From the NCBI RefSeq assembly GCF_030063135.1, contig NZ_JASISO010000034.1:1-64000 (forward strand): a DNA stretch of 64,000 nt, written 5' to 3'. A program made the position numbers and the translations under genes. Origin of the DNA: Streptomyces sp. G-G2 (GTDB lineage Bacteria; Actinomycetota; Actinomycetes; Streptomycetales; Streptomycetaceae). Below are positions 59,447 through 64,000 of the stretch, in pieces. The notes under the pieces were generated by a model. That model was not told where the DNA came from and searched no databases. It was given only the letters and a program-made list of their open reading frames with translations. The stretch's first letter is position 1, and each line of letters begins with the position of its first letter.

Positions 59447-60258
59447 GTTCCCTGCTGCTGCTGACCAACGCCCTGCAGCCGTCCACCGAGGTGCTGCCCG
59501 CCCTCGGACTGCTGCTCCACAGTGTCCGGGTGGCGCCCGCGGAGGGCCCCGCCCTCGTGGACACCCCGGGGGCCGACGTCATCCTCATCGACGGCCGCCG
59601 CGACCTGCCCCAGGTCCGCTCCCTGTGCCAGCTGCTCCGCTCCACCGGGCCCGGCTGCCCGCTGATCCTCGTGGTCACCGAGGGCGGCCTCGCGGCCGTC
59701 ACCGCCGACTGGGGCATCGACGACGTACTCCTCGACTCCGCGGGCCCCGCCGAGGTCGAGGCGCGGCTGCGGCTGGCCACCGGCCGCCAGCAGCTCGGCT
59801 GCGACGACTCCCCCATGGAGATCCGCAACGGCGACCTGTCGGTCGACGAGGCGACGTACTCCGCCAAACTCAAGGGCCGGGTCCTCGACCTCACCTTCAA
59901 GGAGTTCGAGCTGATCAAGTACCTCGCGCAGCACCCGGGCCGGGTCTTCACCCGCGCCCAGCTGCTCCAGGAGGTGTGGGGCTACGACTACTTCGGCGGC
60001 ACCCGGACGGTCGACGTCCACGTACGGCGCCTGCGGGCCAAGCTCGGCCCCGAGCACGAGTCGCTGATCGGGACCGTCCGCAACGTCGGCTACCGCTTCG
60101 TGACCCCCGAGAAGGTCGAGCGCGCGGCCGAGGAGGCCCGCAAACAGGCCGTCACCCAGGCCGCCGCCGGGGTGGTCGCCGAGGCCGCCCAGGCCATCCC
60201 CCGGATGGCCGACACCACCCCGCACACCCGGACGCCCGGCCGACCTGCCCAGACCTAG
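59443..60258 (+). CDS. glnR: Nitrogen-metabolism regulator GlnR
   Basis: OmpR-type regulator of 271 residues, master controller of nitrogen assimilation (glnA, glnII, amtB, nir) in actinomycetes. The receiver (SSLLLLTNALQPSTEVLPAL, VILIDGRRDLPQVRSL) keeps the central Asp but lacks the full acidic pocket, as known for this orphan, phosphorylation-independent regulator. The DNA-binding part is LTFKEFELIKYLAQHPGRVF, WGYDYFGGTRTVDVHVRRLR and GTVRNVGYRFVTP. The C-terminal 35 residues are a variable tail. No sensor kinase lies next to it. Confidence 0.94.
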   Translation: MSSLLLLTNALQPSTEVLPALGLLLHSVRVAPAEGPALVDTPGADVILIDGRRDLPQVRSLCQLLRSTGPGCPLILVVTEGGLAAVTADWGIDDVLLDSAGPAEVEARLRLATGRQQLGCDDSPMEIRNGDLSVDEATYSAKLKGRVLDLTFKEFELIKYLAQHPGRVFTRAQLLQEVWGYDYFGGTRTVDVHVRRLRAKLGPEHESLIGTVRNVGYRFVTPEKVERAAEEARKQAVTQAAAGVVAEAAQAIPRMADTTPHTRTPGRPAQT

Positions 60259-60282
60259 TTCCCCCCGCGTAGACTCCAGCCC

Positions 60283-61305
60283 GTGGCCAAGGTGACGCGG
60301 GACGATGTGGCACGACTTGCGGGAACTTCTACCGCGGTCGTGAGCTACGTCATCAACAACGGACCCCGGCCGGTCGCCCCGGCCACGCGCGAGCGTGTCC
60401 TCGCCGCGATCAAGGAGCTGGGCTACCGCCCGGACCGGGTCGCGCAGGCCATGGCCTCGCGGCGCACCGACCTCATAGGCATGATCGTGCCGGACGCGCG
60501 CCAGCCGTTCTTCGCGGAGATGGCGCACGCCGTCGAACAGGCCGCGGCCGAGCGCGGGAAGATGGTCCTGGTCGGCAACTCCGACTACCGGGACGAGCGC
60601 GAGGTGCACTACCTGCGCGCCTTCCTCGGCATGCGGGTGTCCGGGCTGATCCTCGTCAGCCAGGGCATGAGCGAGCGCGCCGCCACCGAGATCGAGGCCT
60701 GGGACGCCCGGGTGGTGCTCCTGCACGAGCGCCCCGAGGCGATCGACGACGTCGCCGTCGTCACCGACGACATCGGGGGCGCCCAGCTCGCCACCCGCCA
60801 CCTGCTGGAGCACGGGCACGAGTACGTCGCCTGCATCGGCGGCGTCGAGAACACCCCCTCCGTCGGCGACCCGGTCGCCGACCACGTCGAGGGCTGGCGC
60901 CGGGCCATGCGGGAGTCCGGGCGCTCGGTGGAGGGGCGGCTCTTCGAGGCCCCGTACAACCGCTACGACGCGTACAAGGTCGCCCTGGAGGTCCTGGCCG
61001 GACCCCAGCGGCCCCCGGCGATCTTCTGCGCCACCGACGACCAGGCCATCGGGGTCCTGCGCGCCGCCCGCGAGCTGCGGATCGACGTCCCCGGGGAGCT
61101 GGCGGTGGCCGGCTTCGACGACGTGAAGGAAGCCGGGCTGACGGACCCGCCGCTGACCACGGTCGCCTCGGACCGCCCGGCGATGGCCCGCGCGGCCGTG
61201 GACCTCGTCCTGGACGACGCCCTGCGGGTGGCGGGCTCCCGGCGCGAGCGGCTGAAGCAGTTCCCGTCGGCGCTGGTCATCCGCCGCTCCTGCGGCTGCC
61301 GCTGA
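60283..61305 (+). CDS. LacI-family transcriptional regulator
   Basis: Repressor of 340 residues. The HTH is VTRDDVARLAGTSTAVVSYV, followed by the hinge helix RPDRVAQAMASRR and a periplasmic-binding-protein-like sensor domain (LIGMIVPDARQPFFAEMAHA, IFCATDDQAIGVLRAARELR, AVAGFDDVKEAGLTDPPLTT). The last residues (RRSCGCR) carry two Cys. Effector unknown. GTG 60283 is 7 bases below TAGACT and 25 bases after glnR. It may be autoregulated; no dyad was recognised. Confidence 0.92.
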   Translation: MAKVTRDDVARLAGTSTAVVSYVINNGPRPVAPATRERVLAAIKELGYRPDRVAQAMASRRTDLIGMIVPDARQPFFAEMAHAVEQAAAERGKMVLVGNSDYRDEREVHYLRAFLGMRVSGLILVSQGMSERAATEIEAWDARVVLLHERPEAIDDVAVVTDDIGGAQLATRHLLEHGHEYVACIGGVENTPSVGDPVADHVEGWRRAMRESGRSVEGRLFEAPYNRYDAYKVALEVLAGPQRPPAIFCATDDQAIGVLRAARELRIDVPGELAVAGFDDVKEAGLTDPPLTTVASDRPAMARAAVDLVLDDALRVAGSRRERLKQFPSALVIRRSCGCR

Positions 61306-61357
61306 CCCGTTTTCACAGGTCAGAAGCCCTGTCGGGGGTGGCTGTTAGGCTCGGAAC

Positions 61358-61804
61358 ATGACCCCGCAAGAGCTCGCGGCCCTCGGGCACCTGCGGCGGG
61401 CACGGGACCTGATCGACCGGGAATACGCCCTTCCGCTCGACGTTCCCACCATCGCCCGCCACGCGCTCATGTCGCCCGCGCACTTCTCCCGTCAGTTCCG
61501 CGCGGCCTACGGCGAGACCCCGTACGGCTACCTCATGACCCGCCGGATCGAACGCGCCACGTACCTGCTGCGCGCGGGCATGAGTGTGACCGACGCGTGC
61601 ATGACCGTCGGCTGTACCTCGCTCGGTTCGTTCAGCTCGCGGTTCACCGAGCTGATGGGCGAGACCCCGAGCGCGTACCGCGCGCGGGAGCACCCCGCGG
61701 TGGCGGCGATGCCCTCGTGCGTGGCGAAGGCCACGACCCGGCCGATCAGAACCGCTTCCGAGAGGAGCAGGATTCGAGAAGCGGGTGGCGGGGCCGCCGC
61801 CTAG
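61358..61804 (+). CDS. AraC-family regulator (HTH only)
   Basis: Protein of 148 residues with only the two-HTH AraC DNA-binding domain: ALPLDVPTIARHALMSPAHF, SRQFRAAYGETPYGYLMTRR and MSVTDACMTVGCTSLGSFSS, RFTELMGETPSAYRAREHP. There is no sensor domain, and 40 C-terminal residues are a basic disordered tail. It probably controls the VOC gene 10 bases downstream. ATG 61358 is 6 bases below TAGGCT. Confidence 0.9.
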   Translation: MTPQELAALGHLRRARDLIDREYALPLDVPTIARHALMSPAHFSRQFRAAYGETPYGYLMTRRIERATYLLRAGMSVTDACMTVGCTSLGSFSSRFTELMGETPSAYRAREHPAVAAMPSCVAKATTRPIRTASERSRIREAGGGAAA

Positions 61805-61814
61805 CGTGGTCCGC

Positions 61815-62225
61815 ATGAACATCTCACTCCAGTACTGCCACATCACCGTCAACGACGTCGACGAGTCGCTCGGCTTCTACCGTGACGCGCTCGGCCTCGA
61901 CGTCCGCAACGACGTCGCCTCGGGCGGGTTCCGCTGGGTCACCCTCGGCAGCCAGGCCCAGCCCGACCTGGAGATCGTCCTCTCGCAGCCGCACGCCGGC
62001 CGGTCCCAGGCCGACGGCGACGCCCTCCAGGAGCTGCTCACCAAGGGCGTCCTGACCCAGGTCGTCTTCCGCACCGACGACCTCGGCACGGCGTTCGAGA
62101 AGGTGCGCGCGTCGGGCGCCGAGGTGCTCCAGGAGCCCATCGACCAGCCGTGGGGCCCGCGCGACTGCGCGTTCCGCGACCCCTCCGGCAACATGGTCCG
62201 CATCTCGCAGGCGCCGAAGGCCTGA
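61815..62225 (+). CDS. VOC-family (glyoxalase-like) protein
   Basis: Protein of 136 residues with paired beta-alpha-beta-beta-beta units: ISLQYCHITVNDVDESLGFY, and LTQVVFRTDDLGTAFEKVRA, ending GPRDCAFRDPSGNMVRISQ. The metal ligands His and Glu of glyoxalase are only partly evident (His11; DLEIVLSQPH). It may bind or modify a small molecule, for example as a resistance or detoxifying protein. ATG 61815 is 7 bases below TAGCGT, so it is likely leaderless, although coupling to the AraC gene is also close. Confidence 0.88.
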   Translation: MNISLQYCHITVNDVDESLGFYRDALGLDVRNDVASGGFRWVTLGSQAQPDLEIVLSQPHAGRSQADGDALQELLTKGVLTQVVFRTDDLGTAFEKVRASGAEVLQEPIDQPWGPRDCAFRDPSGNMVRISQAPKA

Positions 62226-62384
62226 GCAGCCGCCGTCGTACGGGCCGTCCGCGCTCCGTCCGAGCTCTTCGCCAGCTCGGTCCGAGCGGTCGCGGGCGGC
62301 GCTTATATCGGGCATACGAGGTTCTGTCGGGCTTCTCAGCGGGGACTCAGGAAGCTCTCATGATCCGCGCCCAGAGTCATATCC

Positions 62385-63626
62385 ATGACCGAGAGCTTCC
62401 GCCGCGAAGGCGACCCGCAGGAGAACCGCCCGGCTCAGGACGCGCCCTTCGGCGAGGACTGGCAGCGGGGCCACGACCGGCTCGCGCAGGAGGCCCGGGG
62501 CGGGGCCGGGGCGTACCCCCCGCCCCCGGTCCACCCCCCGGCAGCTCCGGCCCCCGGCTGGTTCGAGGCCCACGAGCCCCCGCCGCAGGGCGCGGGCATG
62601 GGAATGGGCACGGGCGCGGGCACAGGCACGGGTCCGGGTCCGGGTCCGGGTGGGGACATGGCCGGGGGCGCCAGTCACGCCCGCCGCCCCCGCCGTCCCG
62701 TCGTCCTGCTCGCCGCGGTCGCCCTCGCGGCGGCGATCGTCGGCGGCGGCACCTCCGCCGGGATCCAGCAGTACCTCAGTCACCGTGACGCCGGCGCCAC
62801 CGGCATCTCCGGCTCCAACGTCTCGCAGTCCACCATCGGGACCGTCTCCGGCGTGGCCGAGCAGGTCAGCCCCTCCGTCGTGCGCATCGACACGAAGACC
62901 GCCGCGGGCACCGGTACCGGCTCCGGCGTCGTCGTCACCGCCGACGGGGAGATCGTCACCAACAACCACGTGGTCAGCGGCGCCACCGAGGTCCAGGTGA
63001 CGATGAGCGACGGCAAGAAGTACCGCGCGAAGGTCCTCGGCACCGACCCGGACAAGGACCTCGCCCTGATCAAGCTGCAGGGCGCCGGCGGCCTCAAGCC
63101 CGCCAAGCTCGGCAACTCCGACGCCCTCAGGGTCGGCGACCAGGTCGTCGCCATCGGCTCCCCCGACCGCCTCACCGGCACCGTCACCAGCGGCATCGTC
63201 TCCGCGCTGAACCGCGACGTGAACGTCCCCAAGTCCGAGCAGCAGTCACCGCAGAGCCAGCGCCAGCAGGGCGGCAGCGGCGGCTGGCCGTTCTCCTACG
63301 GCGGTCGCCAGTTCAACGGCGACACCGGCCAGAACACCACCTCGTACAAGGCCATCCAGACGGACGCCTCCCTCAACCCCGGCAACTCCGGCGGCGCGCT
63401 CGTCAACATGAACGGCGAGATCGTCGGGATGCCCTCCGCGATCTACTCCCCCTCCACCGACAGCTCCGGCGCGGGCAGCGTCGGCCTCGGCTTCGCCATC
63501 CCCGTCAACACCATCAAGGCCGACCTGGACTCGCTGCGCAAGGGCGGCCCCGGCGGCGCCGGTGGCGGCAGCACGGACAACGGCGCGGACAACGGCACCG
63601 GCACCGGCTTCGGCACCTCCTTCTGA
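62385..63626 (+). CDS. HtrA/DegP-like trypsin-type protease without PDZ
   Basis: Membrane-anchored serine protease of 413 residues. Cytoplasmic Pro/Gly-rich N-terminus (1-103), one membrane helix (PVVLLAAVALAAAIVGGG), then the protease domain with His195 (VTNNHVVSG), Asp225 (DPDKDLALIKL) and Ser335 (NPGNSGGALV). HtrA proteins normally carry a PDZ domain; here only a Gly/Asn-rich tail of about 35 residues follows the protease. It acts on envelope proteins. ATG 62385 with weak upstream site. The response regulator gene follows 90 bases downstream. Confidence 0.9.
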   Translation: MTESFRREGDPQENRPAQDAPFGEDWQRGHDRLAQEARGGAGAYPPPPVHPPAAPAPGWFEAHEPPPQGAGMGMGTGAGTGTGPGPGPGGDMAGGASHARRPRRPVVLLAAVALAAAIVGGGTSAGIQQYLSHRDAGATGISGSNVSQSTIGTVSGVAEQVSPSVVRIDTKTAAGTGTGSGVVVTADGEIVTNNHVVSGATEVQVTMSDGKKYRAKVLGTDPDKDLALIKLQGAGGLKPAKLGNSDALRVGDQVVAIGSPDRLTGTVTSGIVSALNRDVNVPKSEQQSPQSQRQQGGSGGWPFSYGGRQFNGDTGQNTTSYKAIQTDASLNPGNSGGALVNMNGEIVGMPSAIYSPSTDSSGAGSVGLGFAIPVNTIKADLDSLRKGGPGGAGGGSTDNGADNGTGTGFGTSF

Positions 63627-63664
63627 CACCGTGGCACGCTGGAGCCCCAAAGCCGCGGCCCGCC

Positions 63665-63689
63665 GACCGCTGACCGCTGACCGCTGACC
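63665..63689. repeat. 7-bp tandem repeat GACCGCT
   Basis: Three full copies plus GACC between the protease and the response regulator gene. Confidence 0.8.
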
Positions 63690-63716
63690 GACGAACCTTG
63701 ACTGGGGAGCCCACCG

Positions 63717-64000
63717 ATGAATCCCGCCGAAGGCGAAGCGCGCGTACTCGTCGTGGACGACGAACCGGCCGTCCGTGAAGCCCTGCGCCGCAGTCTCGCC
63801 TTCGAGGGATACGGCACCGAGACCGCCGTGGACGGCCTCGACGCCCTCGACAAGGCCGCCGCCTACGCCCCGGACCTGATCGTCCTGGACATCCAGATGC
63901 CCCGGATGGACGGCCTCACGGCGGCCCGGCGGCTGCGCGCCGCCGGATCCGTCACCCCGATCCTGATGCTCACCGCCCGCGACACCGTCGGCGACCGGGT
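63717..64000 (+). CDS. OmpR-family response regulator, 5' part (cut by window end)
   Basis: The first 94 codons of a response regulator: MNPAEGEARVLVVDDEPAVR, phospho-acceptor in LIVLDIQMPRMDG, and PILMLTARDTVGD. GGGGAG lies 8 bases before ATG 63717. The C-terminal DNA-binding domain and probably its kinase lie beyond the window. It follows the protease and resembles the CseB-type arrangement in which a regulator and kinase sit beside an HtrA-like protease. Confidence 0.92.
   Translation, partial: MNPAEGEARVLVVDDEPAVREALRRSLAFEGYGTETAVDGLDALDKAAAYAPDLIVLDIQMPRMDGLTAARRLRAAGSVTPILMLTARDTVGDR

Overview
The window is high-GC actinobacterial chromosome, almost certainly Streptomyces. Codon third positions are nearly all G or C. 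GTG and TTG starts are common, genes are often coupled by GTGA/ATGA overlaps, and many starts sit 6-8 bases below a TAnnnT box, as in leaderless transcripts. Landmark genes (msiK, carD, the phoR-phoP/phoU pair, mshA, rsiG, nur, a thiosulfate sulfurtransferase, glnR) lie in the order I remember for the S. coelicolor core region around SCO4156-SCO4240, here reversed. That comparison is from memory and was not searched.

Layout. 1-4525: a NarL-type two-component pair, a secreted M4 metalloprotease and a small unknown. 4553-6983: a pentapeptide-repeat protein, two gene remnants and a GNAT acetyltransferase. 7066-12903: an amine-oxidase-like FAD enzyme, tRNA-Thr, msiK behind a DasR-type operator, a secreted protein, a nucleotidyltransferase and a DoxX membrane protein. 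13046-17671: rlmB, cysS, ispF, ispD and carD on the minus strand. 18300-23172: a lipoprotein, phoP/phoR divergent from phoU, a 48-residue Cys-rich peptide and gpmA. 23335-32570: an MFS transporter, YbjN and mshA, a methyltransferase, an NlpC/P60 hydrolase, a receiver-PP2C phosphatase, a DUF2516 protein, an HbhA-like protein and an XRE regulator with a 30-bp palindromic operator.

32649-40020 is the main discovery: a complete 7.37-kb Tn7-like transposon. It has 25-bp perfect terminal inverted repeats with TGT...ACA tips, a 5-bp CGAAG target duplication on both sides, repeated transposase-site-like motifs inside both ends, an operon tnsA-tnsB-tnsC-tniQ, and two cargo genes (a GNAT acetyltransferase and a DUF6368-like protein). 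tnsC carries a single in-frame amber codon just before its Walker A motif. The cargo area also holds two unrelated families of about 22-bp repeats that look like ends of other elements.

40164-43264, right next to the insertion, is a decaying patch: two membrane proteins, a sensor kinase with a frameshifted N-terminus and a changed N-box, a response regulator that has lost about 70 residues including the phospho-acceptor, and a frameshifted small secreted protein. From 43277 on the order is core-like again: an XRE-cupin regulator with an MFS pump, a PrmC-like methyltransferase, an Eis-like acetyltransferase, rsiG (c-di-GMP-binding anti-sigma factor), dtd, ygfZ, nur, a nitrobindin-like protein, an operon of three single-pass membrane proteins, DUF3099, a sulfurtransferase-DUF1416 operon behind a cysteine leader peptide, DUF2993, a large membrane protein, MoaD, glnR with a structured leader, LacI and AraC regulators, a VOC protein, an HtrA-like protease and the start of an OmpR-type response regulator cut by the window end.

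Regulatory themes are phosphate (PhoRP), nitrogen (GlnR), nickel (Nur), sugar/amino-sugar uptake (MsiK), cysteine supply and c-di-GMP control of sporulation. No CRISPR array, prophage, rRNA or secondary-metabolite cluster was seen.
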